Positions 46,741 to 61,415 of a stretch of DNA of 64,000 nucleotides are shown here, in pieces. The position numbers and the translations under genes are program-made. The stretch is from Tachypleus tridentatus. Taxonomy: Eukaryota; Arthropoda; Merostomata; Xiphosura; Limulidae. The stretch lies in the NCBI RefSeq assembly GCF_004210375.1, contig NC_134833.1, positions 25,114,063 through 25,178,062 on the forward strand. Reading direction: 5' to 3'. The notes below the pieces were generated by a model. The model saw only the letters and a list, made by a program, of their open reading frames with translations. It was not told the DNA's origin and ran no database searches. Position 1 is the stretch's first letter. Every line of letters starts with the position of its first letter.

Positions 46741-48584
46741 GTTGTTGTATATGGATTTCACTGAGTTATGTTATCACGTTCTTGAATATGGATTTCACTG
46801 TATTATGTTATCAAATTCTTGTATGGATTTCATTGTGTTATGTTATCACGTTCTTGTATATGGATTTCACTGTGTCATGTTATGAAGTTCTTATGTTATC
46901 ACGTTCTTGTATGGAGTTCACTGTGTTATGTTATCACGTTCTTGTATATGGATTTAACTGTGATATGTTATCACGTTCTTGTATGGATTTCACTGTGTTA
47001 TGTTATGACGTTCTTGTATATTGATTTCACAGTGTTATGTTATCACATTCTTGTATGGATTTTATTGTGTAATGTTATCACGTTCTTCTATATGGATTTC
47101 ATTGTGCCATGTAATGACGTTCTTATGTTATCACGTTTTTGTATGGATTTCACTGTGTTATGTTATTACGTTCTTGTATATGGATTTCACTGTGTTATGT
47201 TTTTACTTTTTTGTATGGATTTCACTGTGTTATGTTATCATGTTTTTCTTTTTCGATTTCATTGTGTTATGTTATCACGTTCTTGTATATGGATTTCACT
47301 GTGTTATGTTATCACGTTCTTGTATATAAATTTCACTATGTTATGTTATTACGTTCTTGTATATCGATTTTACTGTGTTTTGTTATCACATTCTTGTATG
47401 GATTTCACAGTGTTTTGTTATCACGTTCTTATATCATCACGTTCTTGTATGGATTTCACTGTGTTATGTTATGACGTTCTTGTATATTGATTTCACTGTG
47501 TTATGTTATCACATTCTTGTATGGATTTCATTGTGTTATGTTATCACGTTCTTGTATATGGATTTCACAGTGTCATGTTATGACGTTCTTATGTTATCAC
47601 GTTCTTGTATGGATTTCACTGTGCTATATTATCACGTTCTTGTATATGGATTTCACTGTGTTATGTTGTCACGTTATTGTATACAGATTTCACAGTGTTA
47701 TGCAATCACGTTCTGATATATGGATTTCAATGTGTTATGTTATCACGTTCTTCTATGTATTTCACTGTGGTATTTTATCACGTTCTTGTATATGAATTTC
47801 ACTGTGTTATGTTATCACGTTCTTGTATGGAGATCACTGTGTTATGTCATAACGTTCTTGTATATGGATTTCACTGTGTTATGTTATAAAGTTCTTGTAT
47901 ATGGATTTCACTATGTTATGTTATCACGTTTTTATATTATCACGTTCTTGTATGGATTTCACTGTGTTATGTTATGACGTTCTTGTATATTGATTTCACT
48001 GTGTTATATTATCACGTACTTGTATATAAATTTCACTATAATATGTTATCACGTTCGTGTATATGGATTTTACTGTGTTTTGTTATCACGTTCTTGTATG
48101 GATTTCACTGTGTTATGTTATCACGTTATTTTATATGGATTTCACTGTGTTATGCTATCACGTTCTTGTATATGGATTTCAATGTGTTGTCTTATCACGT
48201 TCTTGTGTATGGATTTCACTGTGTCATGTTATCACGTTCTTGTATGGATTTCACTGTGTTATGTTATCACGTTCTTGTATGGATTTCACTGTGTTATGTT
48301 ATCACGTTCTACTATGGATATCACTGTGTTATGTTATCACGTTCCAGTATATCGGTTTCACTGTGGTATGTTATCACGTTCTTGTATGGAGTTCACTGTG
48401 TTATGTTATCACGTTCTTGTATATGGATTTAACTGTGTTATGTTATCACGTTCTTGTTTGGATTTCACTGTGTTATGTTATGACGTTCTTGTATATTGAT
48501 TTCACTGTGTTATGTTAACATATTCTTGTATGGATTTCATTGTGTTATGTTATCACTTTCTTCTATATGGATTTCACTGTGACA

Positions 48585-49845
48585 TGTTATGACGTTCTTA
48601 TGTTATCACGTTATTGTATGGATTTCATTTTGTTATGTTATCACGTTCCTGTATATGGATTTCACTGTGTTATGTTATCACTTTTTGTATGGATTTCACT
48701 GTGTTATTTTATCATGTTTTTCTTTTTCGATTTCATTGTGTTTTGTTATCACGTTCTTTTATATGGATTTCAGTGTGTTATGTTATCACGTTCTTGTATG
48801 GATTTCACTGTGTTATGTTATCACGTTCATGTATATGGATTTCACTATGTTATGTATCACGTTCGTGTCTATGCATCTCACTGGGTTTTGTTATTACGTT
48901 GTTGTATATGGATTTTACTGTGTTATGTTATCACGTTTTTGTATATGGATTTCACTGTGTTATGTTATCACGTTGTTACATTATCACGTTCTTTTTTGGA
49001 TTTCACTGTGTTATGTTATCACGTTCTTGTATATGGATTTAACTGTGTTATTTTATCACGTTTTTGTATATGGATTTCACTGTGATATGTTATCAAGTTT
49101 TTGTATATGGATTTCACTATGTTATGATATCACGTTCTTATATCATCATATTTTTGAATGGATTTCATTGTGTTATGTTAACACGTTTTTGTATATGGAT
49201 TTCACCGTGTCATGTTATCACGTTCTTGTATGGATTTGACTGTGTTATGTTATCTCGTTCTTGTATATGGATTTCACTCTGTCATGTTATGACGTTCTTA
49301 TGTTATCACGTTCTTGTATCGATTTCATTATGTTATGCTATCACCTTCTTGTATATGGATTTCACTGTGTTATGTTGCCACGTTATTGTTTGCGGATTTC
49401 ACAGTTTTATGCTATCACGTTCTTGTATATGGATTTCAATGTGTTATATTATCACGTTCTTGTATATGGATTTCACTGTGTTATGTTATCACGTTTTTGT
49501 ATGGATTTCACTGTGTTATGTCATCACGTTCTTATTTATCACGTTCTTGTATAGATTACACTGTGTTATGTTATGACGTTCTTGTATATTAATTTCACTG
49601 TGTTATGTTATCATATTCTTGTATGGATTTCATTGTGTTATGTTATCACTTTCTTCTATATGGATTTCACTGTGACATTTTATGACGTTCTTATGTTATC
49701 ACGTTCTTGTATGGATTTCATTTTGTTATGTTATCACGTTCCTGTATATGGATTTCCATGTGTTATGTTATCACTTTTTATATGGATTTCACTGTGTTAT
49801 TTTATCATGTTTTTGTTTTTCGATTTCATTGTGTTTTGTTATCAC
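48585..49845 (+). repeat. Higher-order repeat block 2, copy 2
   Basis: Near-identical to 45,480-46,740, unit for unit. One marker differs: GTTCGTGTCTATG at 48,860 where copy 1 has GTTCCTGTCTATG. The flanking sequence continues to match copy 3 over a longer distance than copy 1. Confidence 0.85.
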
Positions 49846-51350
49846 GTTCTTTTATATGGATTTCACTGTGTTATGTTATCACGTTCTTGTATGGATTTCA
49901 CTGTGTTTTGTTATAATGTTTTTCTTTCTCCATTTCACTGTGTTATGTTATCAAGTTCTTGTATATAAATTTCACTGTGTTATGTTATCACGTTCATGTA
50001 TTAGGATTTCACTATGTTATGTATCACGTTCGTGTCTATGCATCTCACTGTGTTTTGTAATTACGTTGTTGTATATGGATTTCACTGAGTTATGTTATCA
50101 CGTTCTTGAATATGGATTTCACTGTATTATGTTATCAAATTCTTGTATGGATTTCATTGTGTTATGTTATCACGTTCTTGTATATGGATTTCACTGTGTC
50201 ATGTTATGAAGTTCTTATGTTATCACGTTCTTGTATGGAGTTCACTGTGTTATGTTATCACGTTCTTGTATATGGATTTAACTGTGATATGTTATCACGT
50301 TCTTGTATGGATTTCACTGTGTTATGTTATCACGTTCTTGTATATTGATTTCACTGTGTTATGTTATCACATTCTTGTATGGATTTTATTGTGTAATGTT
50401 ATCACGTTCTTCTATATGGATTTCATTGTGCCATGTAATGACGTTCTTATGTTATCACGTTTTTGTATGGATTTCACTGTGTTATGTTATTACGTTCTTG
50501 TATATGGATTTCACTGTGTTATGTTTTTACTTTTTTGTATGGATTTCACTGTGTTATGTTATCATGTTTTTCTTTTTCGATTTCATTGTGTTATGTTATC
50601 ACGTTCTTGTATATGGATTTCACTGTGTTATGTTATCACGTTTTTGTATGGATTTCACTGTGTTATGTCATCACGTTCTTATTTATCACGTTCTTGTATA
50701 GATTACACTGTGTTATGTTATGACGTTCTTGTATATTAATTTCACTGTGTTATGTTATCATATTCTTGTATGGATTTCATTGTGTTATGTTATCACTTTC
50801 TTCTATATGGATTTCACTGTGACATTTTATGACGTTCTTATGTTATCACGTTCTTGTATGGATTTCATTTTGTTATGTTATCACGTTCCTGTATATGGAT
50901 TTCCATGTGTTATGTTATCACTTTTTATATGGATTTCACTGTGTTATTTTATCATGTTTTTGTTTTTCGATTTCATTGTGTTTTGTTATCACGTTCTTTT
51001 ATATGGATTTCACTGTGTTATGTTATCACGTTCTTGTATGGATTTCACTGTGTTTTGTTATAATGTTTTTCTTTCTCCATTTCACTGTGTTATGTTATCA
51101 AGTTCTTGTATATAAATTTCACTGTGTTATGTTATCACGTTCATGTATTAGGATTTCACTATGTTATGTATCACGTTCGTGTCTATGCATCTCACTGTGT
51201 TTTGTAATTACGTTGTTGTATATGGATTTCACTGAGTTATGTTATCACGTTCTTGAATATGGATTTCACTGTATTATGTTATCAAATTCTTGTATGGATT
51301 TCATTGTGTTATGTTATCACGTTCTTGTATATGGATTTCACTGTGTTATG
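49600..51350 (+). repeat. Local 1,147 bp direct duplication inside the array
   Basis: The chain from about 49,560 to 50,205 repeats at 50,707-51,352 with offset 1,147 bp and almost no differences. It is the freshest-looking internal duplication in the array and accounts for part of the 3,467 bp spacing between copies 2 and 3 of block 2 (1,147 + 2,319). Confidence 0.85.
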
Positions 51351-52051
51351 TTATAAAGTTCTTGTATATGGATTTCACTATGTTATGTTATCACGTTTTT
51401 ATATTATCACGTTCTTGTATGGATTTCACTGTGTTATGTTATGACGTTCTTGTATATTGATTTCACTGTGTTATATTATCACGTTCTTGTATATAAATTT
51501 CACTGTGTTATGTTATCACGTTCGTGTATATGGATTTTACTGTGTTTTGTTATCACGTTCTTGTATGGATTTCACTGTGTTATGTTATCACGTTATTTTA
51601 TATGGATTTCACTGTGTTATGCTATCACGTTCTTTTATATGGATTTCAATGTGTTGTCTTATCACGTTCTTGTGTATGGATTTCACTGTGTTATGTTATC
51701 ACGTTCTTGTATGGATTTCACTGTGTTATGTTATCACGTTCTTGTATGGATTTCACTGTGTTATGTTATCACGTTCTACTATGGATATCACTGTGTTATG
51801 TTATCACGTTCCAGTATATCGGTTTCACTGTGGTATGTTATCACGTTCTTGTATGGAGTTCACTGTGTTATGTTATCACGTTCTTGTATATGGATTTAAC
51901 TGTGTTATGTTATGACGTTCTTGTTTGGATTTCACTGTGTTATGTTATGACGTTCTTGTATATTGATTTCACTGTGTTATGTTAACATATTCTTGTATGG
52001 ATTTCATTGTGTTATGTTATCACTTTCTTCTATATGGATTTCACTGTGACA

Positions 52052-53320
52052 TGTTATGACGTTCTTATGTTATCACGTTATTGTATGGATTTCATTTTGT
52101 TATGTTATCACGTTCCTGTATATGGATTTCACTGTGTTATGTTATCACTTTTTGTATGGATTTCACTGTGTTATTTTATCATGTTTTTCTTTTTCGATTT
52201 CATTGTGTTTTGTTATCACGTTCTTTTATATGGATTTCAGTGTGTTATGTTATCACGTTCTTGTATGGATTTCACTGTGTTATGTTATCACGTTCATGTA
52301 TATGGATTTCACTATGTTATGTATCACGTTCTTGTATATGCATTTCACTGGGTTTGTTATTACGTTGTTGTATATGGATTTTACTGTGTTATGTTATCAC
52401 GTTTTTGTATATGGATTTCACTGTGTTATGTTATCACGTTGTTACATTATCACGTTCTTTTTTGGATTTCACTGTGTTATGTTATCACGTTCTTGTATAT
52501 GGATTTAACTGTGTTATTTTATCACGTTTTTGTATATGGATTTCACTGTGATATGTTATCAAGTTTTTGTATATGGATTTCACTATGTTATGATATCACG
52601 TTCTTATATCATCATATTTTTGAATGGATTTCATTGTGTTATGTTAACACGTTTTTGTATATGGATTTCACCGTGTCATGTTATCACGTTCTTGTATGGA
52701 TTTGACTGTGTTATGTTATCTCGTTCTTGTATATGGATTTCACTCTGTCATGTTATGACGTTCTTATGTTATCACGTTCTTGTATCGATTTCATTATGTT
52801 ATGCTATCACCTTCTTGTATATGGATTTCACTGTGTTATGTTGCCACGTTATTGTATGCGGATTTCACAGTTTTATGCTATCACGTTCTTGTATATGGAT
52901 TTCAATGTGTTATATTATCACGTTCTTGTATATGGATTTCACTGTGTTATGTTATCACGTTTTTGTATGGATTTCACTGTGTTATGTCATCACGTTCTTA
53001 TTTATCACGTTCTTGTATAGATTACACTGTGTTATGTTATGACGTTCTTGTATATTAATTTCACTGTGTTATGTTATCATATTCTTGTATGGATTTCATT
53101 GTGTTATGTTATCACTTTCTTCTATATGGATTTCACTGTGACATTTTATGACGTTCTTATGTTATCACGTTCTTGTATGGATTTCATTTTGTTATGTTAT
53201 CACGTTCCTGTATATGGATTTCCATGTGTTATGTTATCACTTTTTATATGGATTTCACTGTGTTATTTTATCATGTTTTTGTTTTTCGATTTCATTGTGT
53301 TTTGTTATCACGTTCTTTTA
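52052..53320 (+). repeat. Higher-order repeat block 2, copy 3
   Basis: Third copy, 3,467 bp after copy 2. Part of it, from the TTTGAATGGATTTCATTG unit onward, recurs once more about 1,168 bp further right (53,780-54,125), so the block has also been duplicated locally. Confidence 0.8.
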
Positions 53321-56300
53321 TATGGATTTCACTGTGTTATGTTATCACGTTCTTGTATGGATTTCACTGTGTTTTGTTATCAATGTTTTTCTTTATGGAT
53401 TTCACTGTGTTATGTTATCACGTTCTTGTATATAGATTTCACTGTGTTATGTTATCACGTTCATGTATATGGATTTCACTGTGTTATGTATCACGTTCGT
53501 GTATATGCATCTCACTGTGTTTTGTTATTACGTTGTTCTATATGGATTTCACTGTGTTATGTTATCACGTTCTTGTATATGGATTTCACTGTGTTATGTT
53601 ATCACGTTGTTACATTATCACGTTCTTTTTTGGATTTCACTGTGTTATGTTATCACCTTCTTGTATATGGATTTAACTGTGTTATGTTATCACGTTTTTG
53701 TATATGGATTTCACTGTGATATGTTATCAAGTTTTTGTATATGGATTTCACTATGTTATGCTATCACGTTCTTATATCATCATATTTTTGAATGGATTTC
53801 ATTGTGTTATGTTAACACGTTTTTGTATATGGATTTCACCGTGTCATGTTATCACGTTCTTGTATGGATTTGACTGTGTTATGTTATCTCGTTCTTGTAT
53901 ATGGATTTCACTCTGTCATGTTATGACGTTCTTATGTTATCACGTTCTTGTATCGATTTCATTATGTTATGCTATCACCTTCTTGTATATGGATTTCACT
54001 GTGTTATGTTGCCACGTTATTGTATGCGGATTTCACAGTTTTGTGCTATCACGTTCTTGTATATGGATTTCAATGTGTTATATTATCACGTTCTTGTATA
54101 TGGATTTCACTGTGTTATGTTATGACGTTCTTGTATGGATTTCACTGTGTTATGTCATCACGTTCTTATGTTATCACGTTCTTGTATAGATTTCACTGTG
54201 TTATGTTATCACGTTCTTCTATGTATTTCACTGTGTTATGTTATCACGTTCTTGTATGGAGATCATTGTGTTATGTCATAACATTCTTGTATATGGATTT
54301 CACTGTGTTATGTTGTAAAGTTCTTGTATATGGATTTCACTATGTTATGTTATAACTTTCTTATATTATCACGTTCTTGTATGAATTTCACTGTGTTATG
54401 ATATGACGTTCTTGTATATTGATTTCACTGTGTTATTTTATCACATTCTTGTATGGATTTCATTGTGTTACGTTATCACGTTCTTGTATATGGATTTCAC
54501 TGTATCATGTGATGACGTTGTTATGTTATCACGTTCTTGTATGGACTTCACTGTGCTATGTTATCACGTTCTTGTATGGATTTCACTGTGTTTTGTTATC
54601 ACGTTCTTGTATGGATTTCACTGTGTTATGTTATCACGTTATTTTATATGGATTTCACTGTGTTATGTTATCACGTTCTTGTATATGGATTTCACTGTGT
54701 TATGTTATCACGTTCTTGTATATGGATTTCACTGTGTTATGTTATCACGTTCTTGTATGGATTTCACTGTGTTATGTTATCACGTTCTTGTATGGATTTC
54801 ACTGTGTTATGTTATCACGTTCTACTATGGATATCACTGTGTTATGTTATCACGTTCTTGTATGGATTTCACTGTGTTATGTTATCACGTTCTATATGGA
54901 TTTCACTGTGTTATGTTATCACGTTCTTGTATATGGGTTTCAATGTGTTATGTTATCACGTTCTTGTATGGATTTCACTGTGTTATGTTATCACGTTCTT
55001 GTATATGGATTTCACTGTGTTATGTTATCACGTTCTTGTATGGATTTCACTGTGTTATGTTATCACGTTCTTGTATATTGATTTCACTGTGTTATGTTAT
55101 CATATTCTTGTATGGATTTCACTGTGTTATGTTATCACTTTCTTCTATATGGATTTCACTGTGACATGTAATGACGTTCTTATGTTATCACGTTCTTGTA
55201 TGGATTTCATTGTGTTATGTTATCACGTTCTTGTATATGGATTTCACTGTGTTATGTTATCATTTTTTGTATGGATTTCAATGTGTTATGTTATCATATT
55301 TTTGTTTTTCGATTTCATTGTGTTATGTTATCACGTTCTTTTATATGGATTTCACTGTGTTATGTTATCACGTTCTTGTATGGATTTCACTGTGTTTTGT
55401 TATCATGTTTTTGTTTCTCGATTTCACTGTGTTATGTTATCACGTTCTTGTATATAAATTTCACTGTGTTATGTTATCACGTTCATGTATATGGATTTCA
55501 CTATGTTATGTATCACGTTCTTGTATATGGATTTCACTGTGTTTTGTTATCACGTTCTTGTATATGGATTTCACTGTGTTATGTTATCACGTTCTTGTAT
55601 ATGGATTTCACTGTGTTATGTTATCACGTTGTTACATTATCACGTTCTTTTATGGATTTCTCTGTGTTATGTTATCACGTTCTTGTATATGGATTTTACT
55701 GTGTTATGTTATCACGTTTTTGTATATGGATTTCACTGTGATATGTTATCAAGTTTTTGTATATGGATTTCACTATGTTATGCTATCACGTTCTTATATC
55801 ATCATATTTTTGAATGGATTTCATTGTGTTATGTTAACACGTTCTTGTATATGGATTTCACCGTGTCATGTTATCACGTTCTTGTATGGATTTCACTGTG
55901 TTATGTTATCACGTTCTTGTATATGGATTTCACTGTGTCATGTTATGACGTTCTTATGTTATCACGTTCTTGTATGGATTTCATTATGTTATGCTATCAC
56001 CTTCTTGTATATGGATTTCACTGTGTTATGTTGCCACGTTATTGTATGCGGATTTCACAGTTTTGTGCTATCACGTTCTTGTATATGGATTTCAATGTGT
56101 TATATTATCACGTTCTTGTATATAAATTTCACAATGTTATGTTATCACGTTCGTTTATATGGATTTTACTGTGTTTTGTTATCACGTATTTGTATGGATT
56201 TCACTGTGTTTTGTTATCACGTTCTTCTATATGGATTTTACTGTGTTATGTTATCACGTTCTTTTATATGGATTTCACTGTGTTATGTTATCACGTTCTT

Positions 56301-58544
56301 GTATATGGATTTCACTATGTTATTATCACGTTCTTGTATATGGATCTCACTGTGTTTTGTTATTACGTTGTTGTATATAGATTTAACTGTGTTATGTTAT
56401 CACGTTCTTGTATATAGATTTCACTGTGCTATGTCATCACGTTGTTACATTATCACGTTCTTTTATGGATTTCACTGTGTTATGTTATCAAGTTCTTGTA
56501 TATGGATTTCACTGTGTTATGTTATCACGTTCTTATATTATCACGTTCTTGTATGGATTTCACTGTGTTATGTTATGACGTTCTTGTATATTGATTTCAC
56601 TGTGTTATGTTATCACATTCTTGTATGGATTTCATTGTGTTATGTTATCACGTTCTTGTATATGGATTTCACTGTCTCATGTGATGACGTTGTTATGTTA
56701 TCACGTTCTTGTATGGATTTCACTGTGTTATGTTATCATCTTTTTATTTTTCGATTTCATTGTGTTATATTATCACGTTCTTGTATATGGATTTAATTGT
56801 GTTATGTTACCACGTTCTTGTATGGGATTCACTGTTTTATGTTATCATCTTTTGTTTTGGATTTCATTGTGTTATGTTATCACGTTCTTGTATATGGATT
56901 TCACTGTGTTATGTTATCACGTTCTTGTATATAAATTTCACTATGTTATGTTATCACGTTCGTGTATATCGATTTTACTGTGTTTTGTTATCACGTTCTT
57001 GTACGGATTTCACTGTGTATTGTTATCACCGTTCTTGTATATGGTTTTACTCAGTTATGTTGTCACGTTCTTGTATATGGATTTTACTGTGTTATGTTAT
57101 GACTTTCTTGTATATTTATTTCTCTGTGTTATGTTATCACATTGTTGTATGGATTTTATTGTGTTACGTTATCACGTTCTCTTATATGGATTTCACTGTC
57201 TCATGTGATGACGTTGTTATGTTATCACGTTCTTGTATGGATTTCACTGTGTTATGTTATCACGTTCTTGTATAAGGATTTCAATGTGTTGTCTTATCAC
57301 GTTTTTGTATTTGGATTTTACTGTGTTATGTTATCACGTTCTTGTATGAATTTCACTGTGTTATGTTATCACGTTCTTATGTTATCAGGTTCTTGTATGG
57401 ATTTCACTGTGTTATGTTATCACGTTCTACTATGGATTTCACTGTGTTATGTTATCACGTTCTTGTATATGGATTTCACTGTGTTATGTTATCACGTTCT
57501 TATATATGGATTTCACTGTGTTATGTTATCACGTTCTTGTATGGATTTCACTGTGTTATGTTATCACGTTCTTTTATATGGATTTCACTGTGTTATGTTA
57601 TCACGTTCTTGTATATGGATTTCACTGTGTTATATTATCACTTTTTTGTATGGATTTCACTGTGTTATTTTATCATGTTTTTTTTTCGATTTCATGTGTT
57701 ATGTTATCACGTTCTTGTATATGGATTTCACTGTGTTATGTTATCACGTTCTTGTATATGGATTTCACTATGTTATGTTATCACGTTCGTGTATATGGAT
57801 TTCACTGTGTTTTGTTATCACGTTCTTTTATGGATTTCACTGTGTTATGTTATCACGTTCTTGTATGGATTTCACTGTGTTATGTTATCATGTTTTTTGT
57901 TTCTGGATTTCACTGTGTTATGTTATCACGTTCTTGTATATAAATTTCACTATGTTATGTATCACGTTCGTGTCTATTGATTTCACTGTGTTATGTTATT
58001 ACGTTCTTGTATATGGATTTCACTGTGTTATGTTATCACGTTCTTGTATATGGATTTCACTATGTTATGTTATCTCGTTGTTACATTATCACGTTCTTTT
58101 TTGGATTTCACTGTGTTATGTTATCACGTTCTTGTATATGGATTTAACTGTGTTATGTTATCACGTTTTTGTATATGGATTTCACTGTGATATGTTATCA
58201 AGTTTTTGTATATGGATTTCACTATGTTATGTTATCACGTTCTTATATCATCATATTCTTGAATGGATTTCATTGTGTTATGTTATCACGTTCTTGTATA
58301 TGGATTTCATTGTGTCATGGTATCACGTTCTGGTATGGATTTCACTGTGTTATGTTATCACGTTCTTGTATGGAGATCACTGTGTTATGTCATAATGTAC
58401 TTGTATATGGATTTCACTGTGTTATGTTATCACGTTCTTGTATATGGATTTAACTGTGTTATGTTATCACGTTTTTGTATATGGATTTCACTGTGTTATG
58501 TTATCACGTTTTTGTATATGGATTTCACTGTGTTATGTTATCAC

Positions 58545-61415
58545 GTTCTTATATCATCATATTCTTGAATGGATTTCATTGTGTTATGTTATCACGTTCT
58601 TGTATATGGATTTCATTGTGTCATGGTATCACGTTTTTGTATGGATTTGAGTGTGTCATGTTATGACGTTCTTATGTTATCACGTTCTTGTATGGATTTC
58701 ACTGTGTTATGTTATCACGTTCTTGTATGGATTTCACTATGTTATGTTATCATGTTTTTATTTGTCGATTTCATTGTGTTATGTTATCACGTTCTTGTAT
58801 ATGGATTTCACTGTGTTATGTTATCACGTTCTTGTATATAAATTTCACTGTGTTATGTTATCACGTTCTTGTATATGGATTTTACTGTGTTTTGTTATCA
58901 CGTACTTGTATGGATTTCACTGTGTTTTCTTATCACGTTCTTCTATATGGATTTTACTGTGTTATGTTATCACATTCTTTTATATGGATTTCACTGTGTT
59001 ATGTTATCACGTTCTTGTTTATGGATTTCACTGTGTTATTATCACGTTCGTGTATATATGGATTTCACTGTGTTTTGTTATCACGTTGTTGTATATAGAT
59101 TTCACTGTGTTATGTTATCACGTTCTTGTATATAGATTTCACTGTGCTATGTTATCACGTTGTTACATTATCACGTTCTTTTATGGATTTCACTGTGTTA
59201 TGTTATTACGTTTTTGTATATGGATTTCTCTGTGTTATGTTATGACGTTCTTATATCATCACGTTCTTGTATGGATTTCACTGTGTTATGTTATCACGTT
59301 CTTGTATATTGATTTCACTGTGTTATGTTATCACATTCTTGTATGGATTTCATTGTGTCATGTTATCACGTTCTTGTATATGGATTTCACACTGTCATGT
59401 TATGACGTTCTTATGTTATCACGTTCTTGTATGGATTTCACTATGTTATGTTATCACGTTCTTGTATATGGATTTCACTGTGTTATGTTATCACGTTCTT
59501 GTATACGTATTTCACTGTTTTATGTTATCACGTTCTTGTATATGGATTTCATTGTGTTATGTTATCACGTTCTTGTATATGGATTTCACTGTGTTATGTT
59601 ATCACGTTTTGTATGGATTTCACTGTGTTATGTCATCACGTTCTTATGTTATCACGTTCTTATATGGATTTCACTGTGTTATGTTATCACGTTCTTCATG
59701 GATTTCACTGTGTTATGTTATCACGTTCTTGTATATGGATTTCACTGTGTTATGTTATCACGTTCTTGTATGGATTTCACTGTGTCATGTTATGACGTTC
59801 TTATGTTATCACGTTCTTGTATGGATTTCACTGTGTTATGTTATCACGTTCTTGTATGGATTTCACTGTGTTATGTTATCATGTTTTTATTTGTGGATTT
59901 CACTGTGTTATGTTATCACATTCTTGTATGGATTTCATTGTGTTATGTTATCACGTTCTTGTATGTGGATTTCACTGTGTCATGTTATGACGTTCTTATG
60001 TTATCACGTTCTTGTATGGATTTCACTGTGTTATGTTATCACGTTCTTGTATATGGATTTCACTGTGTTATGTCATCACGTTCTTATGTTATCACGTTCT
60101 TGTATATGGATTTCACTGTGTTATGTCATCATGTTCTTATGTTATCACGTTCTTGTATGGATTTCACTGTGTTATGTTATCACGTTCTTCTATGGATTTC
60201 ACTGTGTTATGTTATCACGTTCTTGTATATGGATTTCACTGTGTTATGTTATCACGTTCTTGTATGGATTTCACTGTGTTATGTTATAACGTTCTTGTAT
60301 ATGGATTTCACTGTGTTTTGTTATCACGTCCTTGTATATGGAATTCACTATGTTATGTTATCACGTTGTTACATTATCACGTTCTTTTTTGTATTTCACT
60401 GTGTTATGTTATGACGTTCTTGTATATGGATTTAACTGTGTTATGTTATCACGTTTTTGTATATGGATTTCACTGTGATATGTTATCACGTTCTTATATC
60501 ATCATATTCTTGAATGGATTTCATTGTGTTATGTTATCACGTTCTTGTATATGGATTTCATTGTGTAATGGCATCACGTTTTTGTATGGATTTGACAGTG
60601 TCATGTTATGACGTTCTTATGTTATCACGTTCTTGTGCGGATTTCACTGTGTTATGTTATCACGTTCTTGTATGGATTTCACTATGTTATGTTATCATGT
60701 TTTTATTTGTCGATTTCATTGTGTTATGTTATCACGTTCTTGTATATGGATTTCACTGTGTTATGTTATCACGTTCTTGTATATAAATTTCACAATGTTA
60801 TGTTATCACGTTCGTGTATATGGATTTTACTGTGTTTTGTTATCACGTTCTTGTATGGATTTCACTGTGTTTTGTTATCACGTTCTTGTATATGGATTTT
60901 ACTGTGTTATGTTATCACGTTCTTTTATATGGATTTCACTGTGTTATGTTATCACGTTCTTGTATATGGATTTCACTGTGTTATGTTATCACGTTCTTGT
61001 ATATGGATTTCACTGTGTTATGTTATCACGTTCTTGTATATGGATTTCACTGTGTTATGTTATCACGTTCTTGTATATAGATTTCACTGTGCTATGTTAT
61101 CACGTTGTTACATTATCACGTTCTTTTATGGATTTCACTGTGTTATGTTATTACGTTTTTGTATATGGATTTCTCTGTGTTATGTTATGACGTTCTTATA
61201 TCACCACGTTCTTGTATGGATTTCACTGTGTTATGTTATGACGTTCTTGTATATTGATTTCACTGTGTTATGTTATCACATTCTTGTATGGATTTCATTG
61301 TGTCATGTTATCACGTTCTTGTATATGGATTTCACACTGTCATGTTATGACGTTCTTATGTTATCACGTTCTTGTATGGATTTCACTATGTTATGTTATC
61401 ACGTTCTTGTATATG
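58545..61415 (+). repeat. Higher-order repeat block 3 (1,945 bp offset)
   Basis: Units from about 58,545 to 59,470 recur in the same order at 60,490-61,415 (offset 1,945 bp). Part recurs again from ~63,285 to the window end (offset 2,648 bp from the second copy). Diagnostic variants are TTTTTATTTGTCGATTTC and CATCATATTCTTGAATGG. A small 306 bp duplication (58,240-58,545) lies at its left edge. Confidence 0.8.

Noticed and set aside
58651-60414. 587-codon forward reading frame and dozens of similar ones across the array
   Set aside because: The repeat unit has no stop in any forward frame, all three frames are open side by side, and the peptides are just the unit read in three phases. There is no start context, splice or composition evidence for a protein.
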